Positions 1 to 9,062 of a DNA stretch of 27,278 nt are shown here, one piece after another; positions within the stretch are counted from its first letter, which is position 1, and every line of letters starts with the position of its first letter. Below the pieces are notes generated by a model. That model saw only the letters and a program-made list of their open reading frames with translations. It was not told the DNA's origin and searched no databases. The DNA comes from Gnetum montanum (lineage: Eukaryota; Streptophyta; Gnetopsida; Gnetales; Gnetaceae): the NCBI GenBank assembly GCA_015680685.1, contig MNCI01016353.1, positions 787,928 to 815,205 of the forward strand, in the 5' to 3' direction. The position numbers and the translations under genes were made by a program.

Positions 1-286
1 TAAGGAATTAATTAGTTACTAGATTAATTAGCATTTAATTTCTTTATTTTCACACTTGGTGAAATAGATAAAAATATAAAAGTTATACAAATGATGTACC
101 TTAGTTATACTTAACCATACCATTGAACCTCACAAGTGGAACTTAGAAGACAATGATCATGTCCTTAAATTCACTATCCTAGATAATGTATACTTAAAGA
201 GGTAAAGTCTACGTAATTTGACCAAATTGCTTAGTGAACGGTGGTGATTCATATGGTTGGATGTAGGGACTATTCATTCCTCATCA
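1..286 (+). repeat. 3' part of the 5' LTR of copy 1
   Basis: The segment ends in TCATCA immediately before a primer-binding site. Its last ~35 bases resemble the end of the LTR of copy 2 (shared ATGGTTG, TGTAGGG and CTCATCA). Farther left the similarity to the copy 2 LTR fades, so this is a different subfamily or strongly decayed. The LTR start lies outside the window. Confidence 0.65.
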
Positions 287-287
287 T

Positions 288-307
288 TGGCGTCATTGTT
301 GGGGACT
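288..307 (+). other. Primer-binding site (tRNA-Asp type, decayed), copy 1
   Basis: The bases starting TGGCGTCATTGTTGGGGA lie one base after the LTR end. They match the complement of the 3' end of plant tRNA-Asp (TGGCGCCGTTGCCGGGGATC) at about 14 of 20 positions, and every mismatch is a transition of the C-to-T or G-to-A kind in the core. tRNA-Asp priming is known for Athila-type Ty3 elements. Confidence 0.75.
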
Positions 308-436
308 TTAGTTAGCTATGTGTGCTATCTAGGAAGTTAGTGAAATTATTCAATGACATTGTAATGAACCTTAAAGGCAAAATAATTGAGAAAAATAATA
401 ATAACAAAAGCACACTATTTTCCCCCAAGACCTAAC

Positions 437-1893
437 ATGGATTCTTCTTGCAAGGAAGATTCTCTAACACTATTAAGAACAACTCCAATCAAAGGCAAGA
501 ATTCTTGAAACCACCTATGCCCCAACAATGAAAAGTGATATATACTCATAAAGATGAGTATATTCTAGATTTCACCTTCATTCTACACCAAGATGAATAA
601 CTGTGATGGAGGAACTTGGAGGGTTAACATCATGTTGCCTTCCAATTGATCAGTTCTTGCAATGTTGCTCCACAATCTCATGAGATTGGGCATTGTAGGG
701 CTCAATGCTGAGTATGTCATGCAAGATCATGACTATTGGGATTATCATCCCATAGAGGCACAAAGAAAGAAAGATCGGTAGATGGAGGTGCACTATGAGG
801 CATCAAAAGTCAAGCAGTTCACAAACCCCTTGTTCTTGTTAGGCCAAAAGAAAGGAGAGGATCCCTTTTTGGAAAGAGGGGGGGAGGGGGTGTGTTCTTA
901 ATACACTAGCTCTCCTACCATTTTCTTTGGCAAAGGGACCCTTAACTAGAATTTATAGTCAATTGTAAATAACCTTGGTTATGGGAAGAAAAGTTTCCAT
1001 GACCTTGGGAACCAAAGAAGAGGGAGTTAAGGTAGGAACAATGGTAAACACCACGATAATGACAAACATGATGATCATGGCAAGGATTAAAGAAGAGGGA
1101 GTAGTAGGAATCATGCTAGTGATAGTCCTCTTTCCTACTTATCTTTGTCATTCTCATCATCTTCCTTCTCCAAATCCAACCAAAGCTATAGAGGGAGAGA
1201 CCATGATGGAGGTGACCAGCAAGATAGAGATGATTGCAAACCCCACCAGAATAGTAGAGACCAAGGGCATGAGAAATCAAGAAAGGTCCACCATAGAGAA
1301 AGAAGGGATGGTAGGGAGCATCATAGGCACCATGGTCATCATAGGGGCCATGACTATGATGAGCCTTTTCTTACAACTAGAGACATGCTCAACATTTCCT
1401 AGGCTATAAGGATTTCAACAAGGCATGTGAAGGATAGTTGGATAAAATGGTTGGACATGAATAATATTCCTAAGTTCTAAGGGGGATACAATTTTTATTC
1501 ATAGAATCATCTCCAAGCCTTTCACGATGCATGTGTCTTACAGAACATTGAGAATGAATGGCAGAAATTGAAGCTATTTCCTAGGAAACTCATCAAGGAG
1601 GTTGAAAGTTGGTACCAATCCTTAGAACTAGAATCAATCTAATGATGGAGTACAATGCTTAAACTCTTTAATGACAAGTATAAGACATACTCCTAAGTGT
1701 CTAACTTGAGATAGTAGATCTAAGGTTAGAAGCAAGGCACACATAAATCCTTGGATGCAACCATGGGTAGATATTACTCATTATTGCATCAATGCCTAGG
1801 CCATGGCTATTCTCAAAGAGAGCAACTATGCGACATCATAGATGGGCTTTAAATAGAAATTAGGAGAACTCTTGGGTTCTATGCCCAAGGAAG
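437..1893 (+). pseudogene. gag: Retrotransposon Gag pseudogene, copy 1
   Basis: One frame can be read from an ATG at 437 to about 1893 with many stops but no obvious frameshift. The 437-900 stretch is the weakest part. Codons from ~970 give a polar His/Asp/Arg-rich segment with a serine run (SFSSSSFSKSN). The Gag core follows from ~1480: GGYNF, then LFPRKLIKEVESWY and a helical region with GRYYSLLHQCLGHGYSQ. This corresponds to the plant retrotransposon Gag family pattern (LFP...L..A..W...L, later F..L...CP.HG). It aligns with the Gag of copy 2 through GGY, W..LK.FP, GRYYS and the closing TLG.YA.G.L. Homology stops at 1893, where the direct repeat begins, so the zinc knuckle and C-terminus are missing. 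Gag would form the particle that packages element RNA; this copy is dead. Confidence 0.75.
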
Positions 1894-2120
1894 GCTTTCA
1901 AAGCCCATAACTTGTGAACCATTTATTTGATTAACCCTATTCTTTATTCCTATATCTACTAGAGGTGAACTGAATGTTGTGGGGCCCACAAGCCTTAGGT
2001 TTTTGATGAATTTTTTTTGAAATTTTTCTAACTTCCATAGGGTTTAACTAATAAAATAATATTAAAATCACTAATTCATGAGAGTTAAACCTTTCTAAAG
2101 AACATTGGTAGCCATCTAAG
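1893..2120 (+). repeat. Direct repeat A, copy 1 (pre-ORF2 leader duplicated)
   Basis: This 228-bp stretch is repeated at 3854-4067. The first ~110 bases are moderately similar, while the last ~115 are nearly identical apart from a few bases near the end. It contains an 8-bp inverted repeat, GGTTTAAC at 2041-2048 and GTTAAACC at 2084-2091. The matching region upstream of ORF2 in copy 2 is leader sequence with a splice donor, so unit A is a displaced copy of the ORF2 leader fused directly to the truncated gag. Confidence 0.85.
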
Positions 2121-3664
2121 TAACGCACACATGCGAACAAAACTCATAGATCTACTAACTCATCACAACTAGCACAAAACCAATTTGGTGCAATAGTCTT
2201 TCTCACAAAAATAATGTCTCCCAGTCCTACACCAAAGCCAACTATCACTACTCCAACATAAAACATAAAAGATGAACCTATCATTGTGTTGAGACAAACA
2301 ATTCCTTGCATTACCAATAAGTGCTTTTTCACTTTTTTGTTTTACACCATTTTTAGCATGCTTCCTCTTTCTAAAATATTTTATGATTCTTTCTATATTT
2401 TACTTTAGTTGGTTTGGATTTTTCTTATGTTTTTCTTTTCTTTCTTTATTGCCACAAGAACTTAGTGCAATTTTAGTTGCTAATTGATGGTGTTTTGTAC
2501 TATAATGTTATTTGATTGCTAATGCCTAGATTCTATCTTTGAATTTTAATGTTGATAACTGAGTCATGGGTTTTTTTCCATGATACTAGGTAGTGAATTC
2601 CACATCATCCACCAATCCACACAACTCTATGATGTTCCCTTGTTTCAGAAGTATGAGGTCCCTTCTTAAAATAAAACTTATAATGAACTTGTGACCTTGG
2701 TAGTTCCAAACTTGGGAAGGATTAAAATGGATAGAGAGGGATGTGACTTTAAGGGGATTTGACACTTTTTTGTACTTTCCTATCCTCTTGGGTGCATGCG
2801 TGTTTTCGTGGATTTCTCACCATTCTACTATTGACCAATAACAGAAAGCAAAGTCTTTGCATGGTGTGATTCCCATTAAAAAGAAATATAGAAAATAAAA
2901 ATAAAAATAAAAATAATGGGAATTCAAAACACACCCCTTAGAATCAATAATGAACTATAAGCACTGGTTATGGAGCTAGAAAGACATGTTACCTATGCCT
3001 AAAGGCCCCCCTAACTAAGGCCCTTCTCACTTCCTACTTCTCTTTTTTTCTCTTTTTGGAATGGTGATTGTTCTATGGGGATAATCTTTCACTTTTGAGG
3101 ATAGCTAGTCTAGAAGTATTAATGCAAAGTCATTGAAAGTGGTTAGTATTCATTTGGACTAAGGATGGATTTTATCAAGTCATATTAACCACAAAATCCA
3201 CATGGGACTTTATGTGATCATAATACAGGACATCATTCCATGCTCTTATCCCCCTATGCTCTCCATCACTCACCTCACTATCTTTTCTCATGTTGTTTCA
3301 ATGTCTTGGATTGATACAGTCAAAGTTCTTTGATAGTTTCTTTGGTGATTTAGTCCTTAACTAACCCTAATAATTAATCATCCATTATGTTCATAGACTC
3401 CTTGATTTAAGGGCATGCAAGGTCATTAAGGGCATAAGCCTACTATGGGAAAGACCCACTTACATACTTGGTTGGATTGGTTAAGTTCCTCATCTCTTAG
3501 GTAGTTTTGCATTCAAACCCTTTGTAGTCCATGTAAATTACATCTAGTTTTACACTTAATTAAAATTATCCACATGAAATCTCCTTTTAATGAATATATT
3601 TGCCCTCTCCACACATTCCATCATGTTCTAGGCTTCCTTAGCTTCCTTTGGACTCCAAATTTAT
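2121..3664 (+). other. Internal region of copy 1 between the repeats, no gene recognised
   Basis: Nothing recognisable as protease, reverse transcriptase or integrase was found on either strand. There are T-rich stretches (around 2330-2470 and 3040-3060) and a short AAAAT-type run at 2892-2917. Small open frames here have low-complexity compositions and no family signature. Short similarity around 2740-2760 to 11320-11340 of copy 2 (a TGTGAC then AAGGGGA context) suggests part of it is homologous to the gag-ORF2 spacer of copy 2, but this is weak. Confidence 0.4.
2892..2917. repeat. Short AAAAT-type microsatellite
   Basis: About four to five tandem units of a five-base A-rich motif. It is likely slippage in an AT-rich spacer, with no sign of function. 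Confidence 0.8.
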
Positions 3665-3787
3665 TCAAAAATTCCTTGTTTTCCCCTCATTTTTCTAAGT
3701 ACAAAATTTTCACAAACTGTTATGTCGACATGACACTATTCACGTGATCATGTCGATAGCACAAAAATTATCTATATATATAATAGG
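3665..3787 (+). promoter_or_regulatory. Candidate internal promoter upstream of ORF2, copy 1
   Basis: A 9-bp inverted repeat (TCGACATGA at 3725-3733, TCATGTCGA at 3748-3756) encloses a CACGTG G-box-type palindrome at 3741-3746. About 17 bases downstream is a TATA run (TATATATATAATAGG from 3773). The same order, a dyad-rich box then a TATA run at nearly the same spacing, occurs upstream of ORF2 in copy 2 and in both LTRs of copy 2. The ATTCAAAAATTC stretch just upstream (about 3665-3680) is shared with copy 2. Promoter activity is inferred from architecture. Confidence 0.45.
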
Positions 3788-3853
3788 AGTTATTATTTTT
3801 TTGCACATTTCTTCTAAACAAATGAGGAGTTTTTGTCATTTCAAGAGCTCAGA

Positions 3854-4067
3854 GCCTTTCAGAGCCCATAACTCTTGAACCACTTATTCGATTATCCCCA
3901 TTTTTCAATCCTATAGCTATTGTAGGTGAGCTCTACATTATGGAGGCCATTGACAAAAATTTTTTCAAATTTTTCTAACTCCCATAGGGTTTAACTAATA
4001 AAATAATATTAAAATCACTAATTCATGAGAGTTAAACCTTTCCAATAAACTCTGGTAGCCATCTAAG
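3854..4067 (+). repeat. Direct repeat B, copy 1 (leader of ORF2)
   Basis: Second unit of the direct repeat at 1893-2120, about 1.96 kb downstream. Its 8-bp inverted repeat arms lie at 3988-3995 and 4031-4038. By position and similarity to copy 2 this is the original location, just upstream of ORF2, with a degenerate polypurine tract (ATGGAGG around 3940) and a decayed splice donor at 3989. Confidence 0.85.
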
Positions 4068-4200
4068 AAAAATAATAATAAAATAATTAATCTATCATAA
4101 TCACAACTGAGTCAAAGTGTAACTAATCCAAAGAGACAAGGCATCTAAGTACTCCATGTTACACATCAAATGCTAAACCTTGGTCATGTTGTGATTACGG
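3989..4200 (+). other. Decayed leader intron before ORF2, copy 1
   Basis: Position-for-position counterpart of the intron in copy 2. The donor context CATAGG is kept but followed by GTTTAA instead of GTAAGT. The acceptor reads GTGATTACGG directly before ATGGC, where copy 2 has GTGATTACAG before ATGGC, so the essential AG is now GG. A branch-like CTAAAC lies about 30 bases upstream. The intron status rests on the comparison with copy 2. Confidence 0.45.
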
Positions 4201-4890
4201 ATGGCTCTGAGAACAAGGGATAAACGTGGAGCGAAGGTAGGACCATCTCAACCAAGGGAAAAATGACCAAGAACTAAAAGGGGCCAATAGTTGGAGTAGC
4301 CCTAGGAGTAGGTAGTTGAAACACGTGTAATGGGACCTCTTTAGGAGGAGCTAGAAGTGGAATATGTTTAATAGATTCCTAAAGCAGAAATAGAGCAACC
4401 CCACTAGGATGAGGTACTAGGACCAAGGCCAAACGTCGAGGTCACTTTGACTAATGCTTACCTAAGGAAAATCAAGGCTAATGAGATTCAACAAGTGGTT
4501 CTTCAAGAATTGAACTTTGGTTCTTTCTTGGAATTTTCCCTAGAAGAAGTTAAGACCCAACTTGAGACTTCTTCCATGTGGCCTATCCTTACATCTAGTG
4601 GGGAATGGTACCTAGGGAAAACCTACCTCTTCTAGAATAATAGGTAGGTCGATGCTAGTATGAAAATCAAGAACATTAGTGTGTCCCATTTGCTAGATAC
4701 AAGAGTAACCTTGGTAGAAATCTCAATACTAGTGGACCTAGAGGTGAAGAAGAAGTGGATCTAGTGATGCTATGGGATTGATCACAAGGAATACAATGCA
4801 CTCATGATGATAGAACAAGCATACTTTAAAATATCAGCCTACCACCTCAATCCAACAGTGAGGCCAAGTAAGGTGGCAAAATTTTTTGCC
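4201..4890 (+). pseudogene. ORF2 pseudogene, copy 1 (N-terminal part)
   Basis: An ATG at 4201 opens a frame beginning MALRTRDKRGAKVGPSQP. It stays in one frame through the open stretches at 4447-4635 and 4804-~4890, broken by several TAG/TAA stops. It aligns with ORF2 of copy 2 through ELNFG.F.EFS, then W.IL.S..EWYLGKTY, and farther on through a YFKI..YH..PT block. That last block resembles the plant 'putative plant transposon protein' family. The protein is cut off where LINE sequence begins, so no coiled-coil part remains. Function unknown; the two copies show that ORF2 is a heritable part of this element family and not a chance open frame. Confidence 0.7.
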
Positions 4891-4904
4891 CATGCATTTG
4901 CCGC

Positions 4905-5940
4905 TAGCCCCATGCTGCCCAATGATAGCGCCCAGAAATTCCCCAGCCCTACCCTGCCGCGGCAACCCCATGGTGGTCGGCCTTCCTTGCACGGGTCGTT
5001 ATCTTGCGGACAACCACAAATCATGAATTACAAATGATACCCCTTCTCTGAGGTGTCCTCCCCCTCCCTACTGGCTATCTACCAGGAGAATTATGTTCGG
5101 ACTATTGGTTGGTGTTGACGAGGTGCGTGCTATGACCTGGCTACTCTGGCCGAGCCTCCAGGCAACGTTGATTTTCCTCAATAATTTGTCTGATGCCCAT
5201 CATGTGGTTCTTGAGGACACCTTCAATCTAGACCAGCATCTGGATGGGCAACTGGTTAGGGGATGTGTGGTGTTGCCCTCTCATGTTGCCAAAGGTATGA
5301 TATTTTATTGCTGATGAGTCCTCCTCCAGGGTTGGTCTCGATGGGTCCTAGTCTTGGAAGGTACATGCTATCATAGTAACCTCCTCACCAGACTCCCACC
5401 TCTTTCGCTTGTGTTGTTGCCCCATGTTTGAAACCCATTGCCTGGAATCTGGGAGTCGTTGGAGGCTAGTCGCAAGGGACCTGAGGTGGGCATGAGGATC
5501 CATAGTAACGTTGATTTCCTACTAGAGCTTACAGGTTCTGCTAGCTAGCATGGCCGTGGGAGGGAGGGCTCCCCCTTTAAAGATACATTCATTCCTGGCC
5601 TTCCATAGAATCTAGAGTGCAACCAGCATCGGTGAGTTGCTGGAGAATTCTAGGGACTGAAGGCCAGTCGTACTCCAGAAATGCCTAGTCACGTGGCACT
5701 CATACACGAAGTGCTGTAACATTTCTGTGTGTTGGTTACACAGGGGGCAATTGGGATTGATTGCCAGGCCACGTGTCTGCAGCAAGGCCTGCACGGGGAG
5801 GTCCTGATGAATGATCAACCATCCAAATGTTTTGATTTTCTCTGGGAGGATGCCCTTCCAGAGCTGCATCCAGTGTGGGTCTATCATGAATTGTTTCTGG
5901 AGGAGCTACCTAGGATGCAGGGAGATCTCATCAAAGCTAC
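4905..5940 (-). mobile_element. LINE (non-LTR retrotransposon) 3' fragment
   Basis: A 5'-truncated LINE inserted on the minus strand. Base composition rises sharply in G+C here compared with both flanks. The minus strand carries the C-terminal reverse-transcriptase zinc-binding domain and a polar tail, and has no upstream reverse transcriptase, as expected for 5' truncation. A short T run at 4880-4885 could be the reversed remnant of the poly(A) tail, which would put the element end there. No convincing target-site duplication was found, so both ends are approximate. Confidence 0.75.
5040..5940 (-). pseudogene. LINE ORF2 C-terminus with zf-RVT domain (pseudogene)
   Basis: Reading the minus strand from ~5940 gives ...WKGILPEKIKTFGWLIIHQ, then CPLCNQHTEMLQHFVYECHV. 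This is the zinc-binding domain found C-terminal to plant LINE reverse transcriptases (pattern W..LP.K...F.W......L, CPLC....E...H....C), spanning about 5887-5640. After a stop at 5612-5614 the same frame continues with LWKARNECIF, the usual sequence after this domain. It stays in frame to about 5040 as a polar tail broken only by TAG/TAA-type stops. The Cys2-His-Cys set looks intact. The catalytic reverse transcriptase part is absent, so this is a dead 3' remnant. Confidence 0.85.
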
Positions 5941-6044
5941 TTCACACTTTTTCATCAATACTAACAGTGATATCGAAACAAGATATCTTCATAACTAAAT
6001 CAACATGAATGCTATATACATACCAAATTTTTTGATGATATTCA

Positions 6045-6930
6045 ATGAATTATAAGACTTTAGCCTTTGGAAGAGAGTCATGCAAGGATTTTTTAGATAC
6101 AATTATTCATTGGAACATTTTTCAAAATGATATTATATTTATTAATAACTTTGAAAACATAAATAGAACCCAAATCAAAGATTATGAAACCAAGATAAAG
6201 AAGAATAATCATGTTAACACTATAATACTTGCTAGTATCTTAAAGATCATATCATCAAGACTCATTCGTTACTAGACAAAAAAAGAAATGTGGGATATTC
6301 TACAATTAGAATATAAACAAAATCTTATAAATATATAACTACAAGAATTGATGTATAAACAAGATTTTGACTTCCTACAAATCAAACCACATGAAGATAT
6401 AGAAGAATTCTTTCGTAGAATGTATATAAAGTCTGAGAAGGATAGAGAAATTTAGATGTAACTATACATTAAGGTAGAAAGTTTTAAAAATAATAAACAC
6501 TTTTTTGATAGATCAAAGGTTTGAAAAAACTTTGAAAAATATAATCCTTTCAAAACACATAAACATGTTGAGTGTAAATCAATTAGTGCACCAAATTAGA
6601 ACTTTATAGATACTGAAGGTAAGGAAAAATAATTTATTTGAAGATCAAGTCTATGTTTCTCATCAAAAAGGAAGAGAAGAATGATTCAAAGGTAGAGGAA
6701 GCTCTAATAAACTCAATTTAAAAAATCAAATTCATTAAACAAGTAAAAACAAATCAAAAAATAAAGAGAACAATAAAATTTCTAGATTTACTAAAGGAAG
6801 AGGACAATCAAGAGATAATTGAAACAACATTCAAAGAAATAACCCTTTTATCCTTTCTTCTATATTCTATATGAGAATACTAAAGAAACACCAAGAAGAG
6901 GAGTCCAACCCATATGAATAAGAAGCAAAC
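6045..6930 (+). pseudogene. gag: Copia Gag pseudogene
   Basis: The first frame covers a copia-type Gag with a helix-rich start, then EMWDILQLEYKQN followed by LQELMYKQDFDFLQIKPHEDIEEFFRRM. This is the UBN2/Gag-polypeptide pattern of copia elements (W..L...Y......L...L.......M.....I..Y...). Stops interrupt from 6273 onward. A basic, polar region (6650-6830) follows at the place where the nucleic-acid-binding knuckle should be, but the cysteines are no longer recognisable. The true start is uncertain because upstream sequence is disrupted. Confidence 0.7.
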
Positions 6931-6959
6931 CAAGGTAATTACATAGCTCTTAATACCAT

Positions 6960-7290
6960 TATGAAAATTGAGCCTCTTGGATAATTAATAATGGTTACTC
7001 AAATCATATAATATCTTTTAAATTAAACCTTCTAAATTACAACTTTAAGAATAATCTTCAAAACATCAAAGTTAAAAATGATAACTTTCTAAACATTGAA
7101 TGTATAGGATATTGCATAGTTAGACTTCCTACTAATAATGTCATCATCATTTCTCAATTGTTTCATACATCAAACCTATCAATTCTACTTTTCTCTAGTG
7201 GATAGATGGCTATGAGAGGTATAGATTAAAAGTTCATACATGATTTATGCATCACAACAAAGCCAAATGGTAAAGGCATAACAGGAATAA
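6960..7290 (+). pseudogene. Copia aspartic protease pseudogene, active site lost
   Basis: In the same frame as gag, residues SWIINNGYSNHI at 6975-7010 correspond to the copia protease motif WI.DSG...H. The catalytic Asp-Ser of DSG are both Asn (codons 6987-6992), while the downstream His is kept. The ~75 residues that follow have the expected alternation of small and hydrophobic residues. The enzyme would have cleaved the copia polyprotein; without the Asp it cannot. Confidence 0.65.
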
Positions 7291-7529
7291 AAGATTTTAA
7301 GAGTAGAATTTATTGCTTAGTCTATATTTTGATCTAAATGAAAATTCTATATGCAATAATTCCAAAAGAAATAAGCATGCTACTACAAACATCATCAAAA
7401 CTAAAGAAATCCTAGCCACCAATCAAAACCAAAAGAAGAAATCAAGAAATACTGAATACCAATCTAAAAATACTTAATATGAAGACTAATCCAAACTTTG
7501 GCATAAAATACTAGGTTATACTTCTTAAT

Positions 7530-8065
7530 CCAACACAGAGAAAATGGCTAGATTGAATAAAGTAATAGGTCTAGAAATTAAGAAAATTCCAAAGGAAAAA
7601 TGTGAAACTTGCATCCAAGGAAAGCAAATTAATTCTCCTCATATCATATAGATGCATCCAAGGCCTCCATATCTTCTTCACCTAGACATTTTTTGATGTA
7701 TGACTACTATATTAATTAGAGGAAAAAATTGTTTTCTTATAATTATTGATGATTATACAATATATACATGAACCTACAATATAAAGATTAAGGATGAAGC
7801 GTTTAATAAATTTTAAAATTTCTACAATATCATGTAAAAACCATAAAATTATCAATAAAAGGAATCAAAAAAGATAAATGAGAAGAATTTATAAATAAAA
7901 ATTTTAAAGATATGTGCAATAATAGCGATATCTTCCATCAAACTACATATGGCTACATTTCTAAATTAAATGGAATAGTTGAAAGAAAGAATAGAACCCT
8001 TCAAGACATGATGATATGTCTTATTAAAAATGTAAAACTAACAAACAGATACTAAAGTATGGTAG
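7530..8065 (+). pseudogene. Copia integrase pseudogene, first part
   Basis: The pre-integrase zinc domain is visible as CETCIQGKQINSPH (7600-7645), followed by LHLDIF and FLIIIDDYT at ~7735-7760, the first catalytic Asp region of copia integrase. TKDEAF is preserved as IKDEAFNKF (~7790). The end reads VERKNRTLQDM near 7980, the highly conserved VERKNRTL motif. At least one frameshift separates the IDDY block from VERKNR, and the second catalytic Asp is not recognisable. The frame is cut at 8065 by the insertion of the Athila-like element. Confidence 0.8.
8061..8065 (+). repeat. Target-site duplication GGTAG, left
   Basis: GGTAG directly precedes the 5' LTR and recurs exactly after the 3' LTR at 16825-16829. 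A 5-bp duplication is standard for LTR retrotransposon integration. The copia integrase resumes immediately to the right. Confidence 0.9.
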
Positions 8066-8929
8066 TCATGAATCGTGGTTTACCAAGCCCCGATATCTGA
8101 TACTCGATATCGGGTACATGATATAACAACCTAGATAACGATATTGAATACACGATATCGTGATTCCTATGTTGGCCATAAATATAACACTCAGGTGCAT
8201 AGGAAAAGGGGAATTGGTAAGTCATTAGTTAGTCATTAGTGTCAAGAGTCTTTTTGTTTATTTTCAGTTCTTTCCCAAGTGCATGCCCATAGTGTGATGC
8301 TTGTAATTGTACGGAACCTTTGTTCGAGTGTGACGTACTTGGACATGCACATAATCAGCAATAAAGATCAAGATTACTCCATCATTGCAACATTAAATTA
8401 TCTTTTTAATTGCTTAATTATTAATTTTAATTATTTTTCTTTAAGTTAATATTTCTTTGTCATCATTTACTATTCCTGTTATTAATGTATAATGAGTACA
8501 TCTTAATCATGAACATTTAAGTGTAACTACTTGGTAATCCAGTAGCATATTAAGTAGTGCTTTGATTGATTTGCACTTGGTAATCCTAGACATAGTACAA
8601 AAAGTCCAAGATGTGTACGGATGATTAAGGATGGATGCTCATCACACTTAGGCTAGTTTAGATCTTACTTCCTATTGCTTATTAGTTTACTAAATTGTTT
8701 CTCATTATCTTTAGGAGTAAGCATAGTAATTAGAAATCACATCATATACCTCATGTTGGAATAAACCATATGTGACAAAGCAAATACTAGTCTAGGTGGG
8801 AAGAGGGGGGACTACGATCAACGTGTAACTATCTAGGTGCCACACTAGTTCATCTATGGAGTTCAACCGGATTGCATGTACATGCTCATATTCGTATGGT
8901 TGAGTGTAGGGGTACCTCGTCGCTCATCA
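8066..8929 (+). repeat. 5' LTR of copy 2
   Basis: An 864-bp LTR pairing with 15978-16824. It begins TCATGAATC (canonical TG altered) and ends GCTCATCA. It contains a cluster of ATATCG-rich dyads (8090-8162), a TATA-like CATAAATATAAC at 8178-8189, and an AATAAA poly(A)-type signal at 8360-8365, giving a plausible U3-R-U5 layout. Over the first ~335 bp a hand alignment with the 3' LTR shows roughly 12-14% mismatch, mostly transitions. Confidence 0.92.
8090..8189 (+). promoter_or_regulatory. LTR core promoter: dyad cluster plus TATA box
   Basis: Repeated GATATC/CGATATCG palindromes culminate in a perfect 12-bp palindrome CACGATATCGTG at 8151-8162. A TATA-like element follows about 16 bases downstream. 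The 3' LTR has the equivalent palindrome CATGATATCATG at 16063-16074 and a TATA-like stretch near 16090. Proposed to bind a dimeric factor and set transcription start for element RNA; this is inferred. Confidence 0.5.
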
Positions 8930-8930
8930 T

Positions 8931-8950
8931 TGGTGCCATTGCCAAGGATA
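8931..8950 (+). other. Primer-binding site (tRNA-Asp type), copy 2
   Basis: TGGTGCCATTGCCAAGGATA follows the LTR after one base. It matches the complement of the plant tRNA-Asp 3' end at about 15 of 20 positions, and all but the last mismatch are C-to-T or G-to-A. This fixes the element's orientation and its Athila-like priming. Confidence 0.8.
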
Positions 8951-9062
8951 GTGCTAGTTATCTAGATTAGTTATACCATACAAGATCATTGTAACAAAGT
9001 ATTAATGATATATCTTTCAGAAAGGAAATTAATTACAACTAAGTCACACATAATTCACAACA

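Larger units (their letters stand above)
1..4900 (+). mobile_element. Athila-like non-autonomous LTR retrotransposon, copy 1 (partial)
   Basis: Partial element running in from the left edge. In order it shows the end of an LTR, a tRNA-Asp-type primer site, a gag pseudogene, a direct-repeat pair with unassigned sequence between, a promoter-like box, and the first ~230 codons of ORF2. It is a diverged relative of the complete copy at 8066-16824: Gag and ORF2 match by protein, and the DNA just upstream of ORF2 also aligns. No reverse transcriptase or integrase is visible. The right end is lost where GC-richer LINE sequence starts near 4900, and neither the rest of ORF2 nor a 3' LTR reappears beyond the LINE. 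The right boundary is approximate. Confidence 0.75.

Noticed and set aside
975-1409. 144-residue open frame overlapping gag of copy 1
   Set aside because: It is out of frame with the Gag reading that aligns to copy 2 and is rich in Met/Ile/Thr from the shifted reading of a His/Asp/Arg tract.
2144-2332. Minus-strand open frame with a hydrophobic stretch
   Set aside because: Only 62 residues, no family signature, opposite strand to the element; no supporting neighbour.
5729-5998. Plus-strand open frames over the LINE
   Set aside because: Shadows of the minus-strand zinc-binding domain, which has clear family motifs.
4876-6030. AAATTTTTT at 4878 and 6024 as a LINE target-site duplication
   Set aside because: Short AT-only words are frequent here, and the right copy lies outside the apparent LINE edge by ~80 bp.
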